64,000 nt of DNA from Myxococcus sp. RHSTA-1-4 (GTDB lineage: Bacteria; Myxococcota; Myxococcia; Myxococcales; Myxococcaceae), in assembly GCF_020037125.1 (NCBI RefSeq), contig NZ_JAIQDG010000023.1:62001-126000 (forward strand), given 5' to 3'. Below the pieces are notes generated by a model that did not search any database, was not told where the DNA came from, and was given only the letters and a program-made list of their open reading frames with translations. A program made the position numbers and the translations under genes. Positions within the stretch are counted from its first letter, which is position 1. The number at the start of each line of letters is the position of its first letter. Positions 26,143 through 34,017 of the stretch are shown in pieces.

Positions 26143-28332
26143 TCAACGGTCCGAAGGCGCCCGGCGCGCCCGGGGCGGCACGGCGAGCGTCCCGGCCCTC
26201 ACGGTGTGGTGGGCCACCGTGTACGTGTCATTCCCGGTGGTGCCCGACACCGATATCTTGCCGAGGTCGTCGGTGGGAGGCGCGTCCGAGCGGAAGGCGT
26301 AGTTGCTGGCAATCTGGATTTCCGCTCCCCCCGGAGGCCGGACCCACACGCTGTAGCGTTTGGTGTTGAGGTCCGTCACCATGCGCACGTGGTAGGTGTT
26401 GCCAGCCGAGTAGGGCACCGCGGTGAGCGCGGCGTACGCCCCACCGTTGCGCACGTCGAAGCGGCCGTTGGTGTTCATGCGGATGAGCATGGCCGAGCTG
26501 GAGAAGCTCGTGACGTTGGTGGACGTGTCGGCGTAGCCGATGACGCCATCAAAGAGGTTGCGCGCCGGCGTCACGTCGAACTCGACGGTGCGCACGCCGG
26601 TGTTGCCCGTCCCCAGTGAGTGGACGCTCGCCCCGAAGTCGACCCGCGAGGCCCAGACCTCCTCCTGGCCGCCCTTCACGCTGTGGTTGCTCACCGTGTA
26701 CGCGTCATCCGCGACGGTGCTGACGAGCGATACCTTGCCGAGCTCCGCCGGAACGGGTGCGTCCGAGCGGAAGGCGTAGTTGCTGGCGAGCTGGACTTCC
26801 GCTCCGCCCGGAGGCCGCACCCACACGCTGTAGCGTTTGGTGTTGAGGTCCGCCACCATGCGCAAGTGGTAGGTGGTGTCGGGTGAGTAGGGCACCGCGG
26901 CGAGCGCGGCGTACGCCCCGCCGTTGCGCACGTCGAAGCGGCCGTTGGGGTTCATGCGGATTTGCATGGCCGCGCTGGAGAAGCCCGTGATGGGGGTGGC
27001 CGAGCCCGCGTAGCCGATGACGTCGTCGAGGGGATAGCGCCGTGGCGTCACGTCGAACTCGACGGAGACCACGCCGGTGTTGCCCGTCCCCAGCGTGTGG
27101 ACGCTCGCCGTGAAGTCGCGCCGCGCCCCCCACCCCGTCGCGAAGCGGGCCTGCCGCTTGAAGCGCAGCATCGCCTCGACGAAGTAGTAGTCGCCGTAGA
27201 TGAGGCCCACGTCGATTTCCTGCTTCGCGGGCGCGTTGCCCACGCCGTGCTGGAGGACGCTCGTCTTGGGCGTGCCGCTGGCCACCAGGTAGGCCGGAGA
27301 GCTCAGTGCGTCGAGCGTGCGCAGCGCCACCTCCTGGTAGCGCTGCTTGCGGGCCGGGTCCGCGGTGTAGCCGCTCAGCTCCAGCAGCGCCGAGGCGGCG
27401 ATGGCGGCCGCGGAGGTGTCCTTGTACTGCTTGTCGGGCGGGGCGTTGAAGTCCCAGAGCGGGACGGAGTCCGCGGGCAGGTGGTTCACGTACCAGTCGG
27501 ACGTCTTCTCGGCTACCGCCAGCATGCGTGCGTCGCGCGTGTAGCGGTACGCCATGGTGTAGCCGTACATGAGCCACGTCTGCCCGCGCGCCCAGGTGGT
27601 TTCGTCCCCAGCGCCCTGGTACGTGCCGCGCAGGCGCATGGCGCCCGTGTTCGGGTCGAAGTCCACCACGTGGTAGGAGCTCCCGTCGGCGCGCACGAGC
27701 AGATCCCGCGTCTTGAGCGCGTGGCTGATGGCCATGTCCTTCCAGGCGGCCTGCCCCCCATGCGCGGCGCCCCAGAGGAGCAGCTCGATGTCCATCATCG
27801 TGTCCACCACGAGCGGCGCCAGCCACGTGGGCCGGTTCCAGTCGCAACACACGACGTAGCCCAGCTCGGAGTTGTAGCGCCTGGCCAGCGAGCCGGCCCC
27901 TGTCAGCAGCACCTGCCGCTGGGCTTCGTTTCCCGTCATGCGGTACGCGTTGCCGAAGCTCGTCATCAGCTTGAAGCCCGTGTCATGTGTCGTCGAGTTG
28001 GTCTTCTGCACCTCCAGCGGCCGCGTCCGGGTGTCCGCCTTCGAGCGGAGGTTGGCGTCGCCCGAGTCCTCGGCCAGGTACCAGAGCTCTCCGGGGAAGA
28101 ACCCCTGCGTCCAGCCGGTCAGGTGGCCCGCGGCGAAGGTGCGCCACGTGCCGTTCTGGGTGCTCTGGGGATACGAACCTTGCGGAACCGCCGCATCCGT
28201 CCTGAGCGCCTGCTGCCGCGCGAAGAGCAGCACACGATTCGCGGTCGCGTCGTCAAAAGCCTGTGCGCTGCCTGCCAGCAGCAGGCAGCTGATTCCCAGG
28301 AGCCGTATCAAGGCCCCTCCACGAAAAACCAT
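26143..28332 (-). CDS. Secreted GH88-type unsaturated glucuronyl/rhamnogalacturonyl hydrolase with two tandem C-terminal domains
   Basis: 729 residues; the start is fixed by AAAGGAGG just upstream on the minus strand. The signal peptide is about 1-25 (SAQA). Residues 30-395 form the GH88 alpha/alpha-barrel, with the two key acidic residues: Asp117 in THDTGF and Asp177 in VVDTMMDIELL. ARGQTWLMYG and DTSAAAIAASALLEL also match the family. Such enzymes hydrate the unsaturated uronic acid left by polysaccharide lyases, releasing it from oligosaccharides. Two homologous domains of about 159 residues follow (about 405-563 and 564-715), with RPPGGAE and NLASNYAFRSDAP-type motifs; they are probably carbohydrate-binding beta-sandwiches. 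Their DNA is a recognisable direct duplication. It is divergent from the cupredoxin gene. Confidence 0.85.
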   Translation of the reverse strand: MVFRGGALIRLLGISCLLLAGSAQAFDDATANRVLLFARQQALRTDAAVPQGSYPQSTQNGTWRTFAAGHLTGWTQGFFPGELWYLAEDSGDANLRSKADTRTRPLEVQKTNSTTHDTGFKLMTSFGNAYRMTGNEAQRQVLLTGAGSLARRYNSELGYVVCCDWNRPTWLAPLVVDTMMDIELLLWGAAHGGQAAWKDMAISHALKTRDLLVRADGSSYHVVDFDPNTGAMRLRGTYQGAGDETTWARGQTWLMYGYTMAYRYTRDARMLAVAEKTSDWYVNHLPADSVPLWDFNAPPDKQYKDTSAAAIAASALLELSGYTADPARKQRYQEVALRTLDALSSPAYLVASGTPKTSVLQHGVGNAPAKQEIDVGLIYGDYYFVEAMLRFKRQARFATGWGARRDFTASVHTLGTGNTGVVSVEFDVTPRRYPLDDVIGYAGSATPITGFSSAAMQIRMNPNGRFDVRNGGAYAALAAVPYSPDTTYHLRMVADLNTKRYSVWVRPPGGAEVQLASNYAFRSDAPVPAELGKVSLVSTVADDAYTVSNHSVKGGQEEVWASRVDFGASVHSLGTGNTGVRTVEFDVTPARNLFDGVIGYADTSTNVTSFSSSAMLIRMNTNGRFDVRNGGAYAALTAVPYSAGNTYHVRMVTDLNTKRYSVWVRPPGGAEIQIASNYAFRSDAPPTDDLGKISVSGTTGNDTYTVAHHTVRAGTLAVPPRARRAPSDR
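26190..27117. repeat. Direct duplication with 477-bp period inside the GH88 gene
   Basis: Two similar copies encode the paired C-terminal domains. For example, GGCGTACGCC at 26431 recurs at 26908, and the surrounding sequence (CCGTTGCGCACGTCGAAGCG) is near-identical in both. The copies have diverged at other positions, so this is an established domain duplication rather than an assembly artefact. Confidence 0.8.
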
Positions 28333-28630
28333 GCCCTCGCCTCCTTTGCCTTGTTGCCGGGGGAAGGTGATTTCGTTTCAGGAGGTGGACACTCGTCCGG
28401 GAGGGGCGCGGCCCGTCCGGTTCTCCACGATGAGGGAGCCTGCTCCCTCCAGGCGGGCGGGTTGTCTGGCCGTGTGCTCGGGCGGAGGCGCGTGCCAACG
28501 GCCTGATACCGGCTCCCAGTCCTCCCTCGTCGCTTCCCGGACACGTCCCGGCCTTCCTGTGCGGCTCGCACTCCCCGTGTAGTATCGCCATGCCCACCTG
28601 AGCTGCTGGCCATGAAGCGGGAGGTGTCGG

Positions 28631-29014
28631 ATGCGCGGAGCCCGGTACGGGACGTGGCTGAGCCTGGTGGGGGCCCTGCTGCTGGCGGGCTGCGGCCCCA
28701 TCGAGACGGACGGGGTGCGCGTCCTCATCTTCGACTGGCACTACACGCCGACGCACCTCCGGGTGAGGCCTGGCGAGACGGTATGGGTGCTCAACCTGGA
28801 CACGGCGCCGCACTCCGCGACGAGCGCTCCGCACCCCGGCCGCCTCGTCCCGGGCGAGTCGGACGGCATCTCCTTCGACACGGGGGAGTTCCTCGGCGAG
28901 GAGCGCTCCTTCACCATCCCCGCGGACGCCGTTCCCGGCTCGATGGTGCCCTTCTACTGCACCGTCCACCGCGACTACGAGCACGGCGTCGGCAGGCTCA
29001 CCGTCGTCGAATAG
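28631..29014 (+). CDS. Cupredoxin-like copper lipoprotein
   Basis: 127 residues, ATG behind GGGAGGT. The signal peptide ends in lipobox LAGC (Cys21). The rest is one cupredoxin (plastocyanin-like) domain: RVRPGETVWVLNLDTAPHSATS supplies the first copper ligand His61, and FYCTVHRDYEH supplies Cys110 and His113. The usual axial Met is absent; His118 falls at the plastocyanin spacing (Cys+8). It may therefore bind copper in an altered geometry or be a copper carrier. It would sit on the membrane as an electron carrier or copper-binding protein (inference). The MBL-fold gene follows 145 bp downstream. Confidence 0.85.
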   Translation: MRGARYGTWLSLVGALLLAGCGPIETDGVRVLIFDWHYTPTHLRVRPGETVWVLNLDTAPHSATSAPHPGRLVPGESDGISFDTGEFLGEERSFTIPADAVPGSMVPFYCTVHRDYEHGVGRLTVVE

Positions 29015-29159
29015 GCACGGCCGCAAGCGCGAGGAGCGGCCAGCCGGGCGGGAAATCCTTTTCGCTGCCCGGCGAGGCACTGTTCCCCCGTGTGGGTCCT
29101 CGCCACCTTTCGGCCCATCCAGCGCAAGGGGAGCAGGCGCGGGCAAGGGGGAGCGCGAG

Positions 29160-30554
29160 ATGGAACTGGGTTTCGAGACCATTGGGAACGCCACACTCAT
29201 CTGCCACGACAACGGTCCAGTCCTGGTGACGGACCCGTGGACGGACGGAGGGGCGTACTTCGGAAGCTGGACGCTGTCGCACGAGGTTCCCGAGGCGCAG
29301 CGCGACGCCATCCAGCGGTGCCAGTACGTGTGGCTGTCCCACGGCCATCCGGACCACCTCAGCATGGAGTCGCTGGAGAAGCTGCGCGAGCGCACGCTGC
29401 TGGTGCCCAACCACTTCGGCAACCGCATCCGCGACGACCTGCGCGGGCAGGGCTTCGACGTCCACGTGCTGGTGGACCGGGTGTGGACGCAACTGTCGCC
29501 GCGCATCCGCGTCATGTGCCTGCCGGACATGAACCAGGACGCGGTGCTGCTGGTGGACGTGGGCGGGCGCCTGCTCATCAACCTCAATGACGCGGGCGAC
29601 CGGGGCTGGGGCCGCTTCGTGCGCAACATCGTCCGCGGCTACGAGGAGTCGTACCTGCTGGCCCTGTCCGGGTACGGCGACGCGGACATGATCAACTACT
29701 TCACCGAGGACGGGCAGCGCATTCCCCCGTACGCCGCGGCGAAGAACCCGGTGGGCCGCACCATCGCCCGCCAGGCGGAGTTCTACGGGGCCCGCTACTT
29801 CGTGCCCTTCAGCTCCATGCACAAGTACCAGCGCGCCGACAGTGTCTGGGCCTCCGAGTACACCACCACCCTGGAGGACTACGCCCGAGGCTTCGAGTCG
29901 CAGACGTGCGCGCTGCTGCCCGCCTTCATCCAGCAGGACTTCATCAAGGACGCCACCACGCCCATCCGCCCGAAGGAGCGCGCCCTCGTGCCGGTGGACC
30001 CGACGGAGTTCGGCGACGACTGGAGCGAGCTGCTGGAGGCCGACGAGGCGAAGGCCCTGCGCGAGTACTTCTCCGCCATCGAGCACCTGGGCACGGTGCT
30101 GGACTTCCTCCGCTTCCGCGTGGGCGGGCAGGACCACGTCATCGAGTTCCACCCGCGCCGCTTCCGCCGGGGCATCACCTTCGAGGCGCCGCGCAACTCG
30201 CTGATGACGGCCGTGCGCTACCAGGTCTTCGACGACCTGCTCATTGGCAACTTCATGAAGACCACGCTGCACGGCGACTTCGGCGAGGGGAAGCTGTACC
30301 CGGACTTCAGCCCCTACGTGGCCAAGTACGCGGACAACGGCCGGGCGCGCACGCGCAACGAGCTGAAGACGTACTTCGCCGACTACCGCAACCGGGACCC
30401 GGTGGGCTTCCTGCGCGCCAGGGTGGAGGCGCACTGCGTGCGGCCCTTGCAGACGCAGTCCGCGGAGCTGCTGCGCACGCTGCTGCCGGCGGACTCGGCC
30501 GCCTTCCGCGCCGCGAAGGAGACCTTCTGGAAGGTGCGCCGCGCGCTGCTGTAG
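29160..30554 (+). CDS. MBL-fold metal-dependent hydrolase
   Basis: 464 residues, ATG preceded by GGGGGAGCG. The metallo-beta-lactamase signature is LSHGHPDHLS, with His61, His63, Asp65 and His66. It is preceded by VLVTDPW and followed by LVPNHFG and INLNDAG, where the Asp is a probable bridging metal ligand. The second half (about 220-464) is not part of the minimal fold and contains FVPFSSMHKYQRADSVWASEY and a basic C-terminus. The layout recalls UlaG-like or CMP-sialate-hydroxylase-like MBL proteins, but the substrate cannot be named. There is no signal peptide, so it is cytoplasmic. It ends 3 bp from the end of the convergent cardiolipin synthase gene. Confidence 0.82.
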   Translation: MELGFETIGNATLICHDNGPVLVTDPWTDGGAYFGSWTLSHEVPEAQRDAIQRCQYVWLSHGHPDHLSMESLEKLRERTLLVPNHFGNRIRDDLRGQGFDVHVLVDRVWTQLSPRIRVMCLPDMNQDAVLLVDVGGRLLINLNDAGDRGWGRFVRNIVRGYEESYLLALSGYGDADMINYFTEDGQRIPPYAAAKNPVGRTIARQAEFYGARYFVPFSSMHKYQRADSVWASEYTTTLEDYARGFESQTCALLPAFIQQDFIKDATTPIRPKERALVPVDPTEFGDDWSELLEADEAKALREYFSAIEHLGTVLDFLRFRVGGQDHVIEFHPRRFRRGITFEAPRNSLMTAVRYQVFDDLLIGNFMKTTLHGDFGEGKLYPDFSPYVAKYADNGRARTRNELKTYFADYRNRDPVGFLRARVEAHCVRPLQTQSAELLRTLLPADSAAFRAAKETFWKVRRALL

Positions 30555-30557
30555 GGC

Positions 30558-32018
30558 TCAGAGGTACGGAGACAGCAGCCGGGCCAGCCCGTCCCTCAGG
30601 CGGATGGGCAGTGAGCGCGCGTCCGCCTCCTCCAGGGTGAGGGGGCGTGCGTGCGTCAGGCGCTCGTCCACCACGGCCTCCAGGCGCCGGGCCAGCTCCG
30701 CGTCGTAGCACTCCACGTCGAACTCGAAGTTGAGCCGCAGCGAGCGCGGGTCCCAGTTGGACGAGCCGAAGAACGACCATGCCCCGTCCACCACCAGCAG
30801 CTTGGTGTGGTCGAACGGGGGCGCGGTGAGGAAGACGCGGCAGCCGGGCCGCAGCACCTGCCAGAGCTGCGCGGTGCTGGCCCACTGCACCACCGGCAGG
30901 TTGCCCTTCTCCGGCAGCAGCACCTCCACGCGCACCCCGCGCAGCGCCGCCACGGCGAGCGCGTTGATGAGCGCCGCGTCCGGCAGGAAGTACGGGGTGA
31001 TGATGCGCACCGACGTGCGCGCCGTGGCCAGCGCGCCCATCAGCACCGTGCGCAGCGGGTCGAGGTCCTCGTCCGGCCCTTCCGCGATTCCCCGCGCCAG
31101 CGCCGGGCCGGCGGGGGCCAGCTCCGGGAACCACGCCTCGCCGGACAGCCGCTCGCGCGTGGCGAAGGCCCAGTCCTCGGCGAACGTCTCCTGGAGCTGT
31201 CCCACCACCGGGCCCTCCAGCCGGAAGTGCAAATCCCTCGCGGCGTGCTCGCCGGGCGCGAAGTGCTCGCGGATGTTCATGCCCCCCGTGAAGCCCACCC
31301 GCCCGTCCACCACCATGATTTTGCGGTGGTTGCGCAGGTTGGCGAACGGCAGCCGGTACGGCATCAGCGAGGGGAGGAAGCGCGCGGCCCGCACGCCCGC
31401 GCGCCGCAGCCGGCCGATGATGGGGGGCCACGTGTAGCGCGCGCCCACCGCGTCCACCAGCACCCGCACCTCCACGCCGCGCTTCACCGCCGCGCCCAGC
31501 GCCTCCACGAAGCGCCGGCCCACCGCGTCGTTGTCGAAGATGTAGCTGCACAGCGACAGCGAGACGCGTGCGCCCTCGATGGCCTCCAGCATGCTGGGGT
31601 ACGCGTTGGTGCGGGACTCCAGCACCGTCACGTGGTTGCCGGGCAGCAGGGGACGGTGCACCACCGCGTCCCCCAGCCGCACCATCGGAGCCAGGTGCGC
31701 GGCCACCGGCCAGGTGCCGCCCAGCGCGTCCGCGCCCGCCGGTGGCACGCCCGGGGACGGAGGGAAGCGGCCATGCTCCTGGCGCAGCGTCAGCGAGCGC
31801 GCCCGGCGGCGGATGCGGTTGATGCCCAGCAGCAGGTACAGCACCGCGCCCAGCACCGGCACCAGCCACGCCAGCCCGACCCAGCCCACCGCCGCCCGCA
31901 CGTCCCGCTTGTGCAGCACCGCATGCGCGCTGGCCAGCACGCTGACGAGCACCGTCAGCACGGCCGCCACGTGCGGCCAGGCTGCTTCCAGCCATGCGGG
32001 CAGGTCGAACAGGTCCAT
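30558..32018 (-). CDS. Cardiolipin synthase (phospholipase D family)
   Basis: 486 residues from ATG 32018 (MDLFDLPAWLEAAW); an upstream ATG at 32087 would add 23 residues that spoil the N-terminal helix. Two membrane helices (about 15-37 and 46-67) are followed by two PLD domains with complete HKD motifs: His231/Lys233/Asp238 in NHRKIMVVDG and His404/Lys406/Asp411 in DHTKLLVVDG, the first followed by GFTGGMN and the second by SFFGSSNWD. The enzyme joins two phosphatidylglycerols, or phosphatidylglycerol and another phospholipid, into cardiolipin at the inner membrane. It lies tail to tail with the MBL gene. Which cls paralogue it is cannot be stated. Confidence 0.92.
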   Translation of the reverse strand: MDLFDLPAWLEAAWPHVAAVLTVLVSVLASAHAVLHKRDVRAAVGWVGLAWLVPVLGAVLYLLLGINRIRRRARSLTLRQEHGRFPPSPGVPPAGADALGGTWPVAAHLAPMVRLGDAVVHRPLLPGNHVTVLESRTNAYPSMLEAIEGARVSLSLCSYIFDNDAVGRRFVEALGAAVKRGVEVRVLVDAVGARYTWPPIIGRLRRAGVRAARFLPSLMPYRLPFANLRNHRKIMVVDGRVGFTGGMNIREHFAPGEHAARDLHFRLEGPVVGQLQETFAEDWAFATRERLSGEAWFPELAPAGPALARGIAEGPDEDLDPLRTVLMGALATARTSVRIITPYFLPDAALINALAVAALRGVRVEVLLPEKGNLPVVQWASTAQLWQVLRPGCRVFLTAPPFDHTKLLVVDGAWSFFGSSNWDPRSLRLNFEFDVECYDAELARRLEAVVDERLTHARPLTLEEADARSLPIRLRDGLARLLSPYL

Positions 32019-32386
32019 GGGAAGAGGGCCCCTTCCGCCTATCACGCAAGCGGGCGCGGTGAGCCCCACTCCTCCCTCCGCCGCCATGGAGCGTTCAGCG
32101 CCAGCGGGGACGTCTTCGCGCCACGTGTGGCCGGTTCAACACTCGAAGAGTCCTGTTCGCACCGCGTCGCGGGATTGACGCAGTCTGCCTCGGCTCATAC
32201 CCTGGCTGGCCCGCACCGCGCGTCCGGGCGCGTCGCACTCCCGTCAATTCCAGGGTGTCTGCGACCCCAGGGCCGGTGACTGATTGGAAGACACCCCCTG
32301 TTCGTTTCTGGCACGCCCTCCTGTGTGGAGAAAATGCCCTGTGTTGTCGCGCGGTTGGCGTCAGGGGTGTCACGCCGGTTTACACC

Positions 32387-32400
32387 GTTTGAGCTCAAAC
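32387..32400. promoter_or_regulatory. Perfect 14-bp palindrome GTTTGAGCTCAAAC, possible activator site
   Basis: The palindrome stands in an AT-richer patch about 65-75 bp upstream of the -24 element of the sigma-54 promoter at 32463. That is a normal distance for a bacterial enhancer-binding protein site. The assignment is an inference from symmetry and position. Confidence 0.45.
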
Positions 32401-32462
32401 AGGGAGTGCGGATAGTCCAGGTATTGCTGTTAATTCTGTTTTCTTCCCTCTGGAAGGCCCTC

Positions 32463-32478
32463 TGGCCCGGCCCTTGCT
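32463..32478 (+). promoter_or_regulatory. Sigma-54 (-24/-12) promoter of the metalloprotease gene
   Basis: TGGCCCGGCCCTTGCT matches the TGGCACG-N4-TTGCW consensus at all fixed positions but one (A to C). The GG (32464-32465) and GC (32476-32477) are exactly 12 bp apart. Transcription would start near 32489, leaving a leader of about 73 bases before the ATG. Confidence 0.7.
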
Positions 32479-32561
32479 CAACGGCGTGGTGCGCTGGTCG
32501 CGGCTGGTGAGAGCCAGGCGGACGGCGCGTCCCCCGCAGTAGGTGTCAGAGGAAACCCCCG

Positions 32562-33374
32562 ATGCTCAAGTTTCGCTCCATTGCGCTGATGGCTGGTGTT
32601 GCCCTTCTCGGTTCCGCGTGCGGCGGCCCCGAGGCCTCCGAGACGCAGGCCCCCGCGATGTCGTGGGAGGAGTTCCGCGCGAACGCCTATCAGGACGCCG
32701 AGGGCAAGTTCATCATCGACGGCGACCTGGCCTTTGACTCCCAGGAGGAGCTGAAGGCGTTCTTCGACGAGAACGTCGCCGCCGAGACGGGCAGCGCCCA
32801 GGGCGGCCTGGCCGTGTACTATCTGAGCGGCGCCGACGTGAAGTGGAGCACCACCCAGCGCCAGAACCTGACCTACTGCGTGAGCAGCAGCAGCTTCGGC
32901 AGCCGCTACTCCACCGTGGTCAGCGCGATGAACAGCGCCACGGCGGCCTGGGAGGCCACCGCGGGCATCAACTTCATCCACAGCTCCAGCTACGACAGCA
33001 ACTGCACCGCGTCCCAGACGGGCGTGCTGTTCGACGTGCGTCAGACCAGCGTCACGTCCTACCTGGCGCGCGCGTTCTTCCCGAACTCCAGCCGCTCGGG
33101 CCGCAACATCCTCATCTCCACCAGCGCCTTCGGCAACATCTCGCCCTGGACGCTGACGGGCATCCTGCGCCACGAGCTGGGCCACACGCTGGGCTTCCGT
33201 CACGAGCACACCCGCTCCACGGCGAGCGGCTGCTACGAGGACGCCAACTGGCGCGCGCTGACCTCGTACGACCGCTCGTCCGTCATGCACTACCCCCAGT
33301 GCAACGGCACGCAGACGGGCGACCTGGTCCTCACCAGCCTGGACAAGTCCGGCGCCCGCGCGCTGTACCCGTAA
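32562..33374 (+). CDS. Secreted zinc metalloprotease, M57/metzincin type
   Basis: 270 residues, ATG behind AGAGGAAA. The signal peptide carries a weak lipobox (GSAC, Cys20). A propeptide-like region (about 21-90) precedes the catalytic domain. The zinc motif HELGHTLGFRHEH gives His204, Glu205, His208 and His214, followed by a Met-turn in SSVMHYPQC, the metzincin hallmark. The short size and the order of motifs resemble the myxobacterial M57 HEIGH-type peptidases. Six cysteines in the mature part may form disulphides. It probably acts outside the cell on proteins during predation or development (inference). Expression likely needs RpoN and an enhancer-binding protein, judging from the upstream promoter. 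Confidence 0.87.
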   Translation: MLKFRSIALMAGVALLGSACGGPEASETQAPAMSWEEFRANAYQDAEGKFIIDGDLAFDSQEELKAFFDENVAAETGSAQGGLAVYYLSGADVKWSTTQRQNLTYCVSSSSFGSRYSTVVSAMNSATAAWEATAGINFIHSSSYDSNCTASQTGVLFDVRQTSVTSYLARAFFPNSSRSGRNILISTSAFGNISPWTLTGILRHELGHTLGFRHEHTRSTASGCYEDANWRALTSYDRSSVMHYPQCNGTQTGDLVLTSLDKSGARALYP

Positions 33375-33436
33375 TCTCGCGGCACATGGCTGACGCACCC
33401 GCCACGGCCTGAGCCGCGGCGGGCCCGCGTGGCCCG

Positions 33437-33489
33437 GGCCGGAAGGTGCGCCTGTCTCCCCCGAGGCACGCCTTCCGGCCTTGTCGTTT
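33437..33489. terminator. Bidirectional terminator hairpin
   Basis: GGCCGGAAGG...CCT (33437-33453) pairs with AGG...CCTTCCGGCC (33464-33480), with two mismatched or wobble positions, around a 10-base loop, followed by TTGTCGTTT. It separates the convergent metalloprotease and DUF5335 genes. Confidence 0.7.
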
Positions 33490-33502
33490 CCAGCGCCCTG
33501 GC

Positions 33503-33883
33503 TCACATGGGCGCGCTGGAGGGGAGCTCTTCGCTGGCGCCCGGTTGCTCGAAGAAGATGAGCGTCTTGACGTGCTCCGAGTCCTCGATGTCGAGGCACT
33601 CCAGCTCGCCGCTCTCGCTCTCGTCCGCGTAGATGCGGTCCGGCGCCTTGATGCGGTGGGTGATTTCGTCGCCCGGCCGGCCGACGATGATTTCGACGGC
33701 GCCCCGGTTGCTGCCCTTCTCCTCGAGGGCAATCTCGATGAGCGGCAGGCGGTCGGCGAGCGGCTGGTCGCCCAGGTCGGGGCTCTCCGTCTCGATGCGG
33801 ACCCAGTGGTCCTTCTCCAGGTTGCTCAGCAGGGCGAGGTAGTCCGCCCAGCCCTCTCGGGGAATCTCTCGCGTGTGGTGCAT
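33503..33883 (-). CDS. DUF5335-like small protein
   Basis: 126 residues from ATG 33883, with GGAGGG about 9 bp upstream; the reading frame continues further up but loses coding character. The protein begins MHHTREIPREGWADYLALLS and contains VEIIVGRPGDEITHRI, RIYADESESGELECLDIED and KTLIFFE. This pattern fits the DUF5335 family, which is common in myxobacteria and has no known function. It is acidic, has no signal peptide, and is likely cytosolic. It lies downstream of the ClpX-like ATPase gene on the same strand (134-bp gap), so they may be co-transcribed. Confidence 0.75.
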   Translation of the reverse strand: MHHTREIPREGWADYLALLSNLEKDHWVRIETESPDLGDQPLADRLPLIEIALEEKGSNRGAVEIIVGRPGDEITHRIKAPDRIYADESESGELECLDIEDSEHVKTLIFFEQPGASEELPSSAPM

Positions 33884-34017
33884 GTGTGCTGCCCTCCGGC
33901 TTCCAGGCCCTCGTGGAAACCGTAAGCACGCGAAGGATGGGCGGCGGGCCTGCCCTCCCGGTGTGATAGGGGCGCCGCCACCGTGCCCTCGCCACGCCGG
34001 CCGGCACCCCGCCGGGA

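Larger units (their letters stand above)
32019..32561. other. 543-bp divergent intergenic region
   Basis: It lies between the starts of the cardiolipin synthase and metalloprotease genes. The right half is clearly less GC-rich (32385-32450) and contains a perfect palindrome and a sigma-54 promoter, both listed separately. No small gene is convincing. Confidence 0.6.

Noticed and set aside
26143-27120. The 477-bp duplication as an assembly error
   Set aside because: The copies differ at many positions and both keep an open frame with matching domain boundaries.
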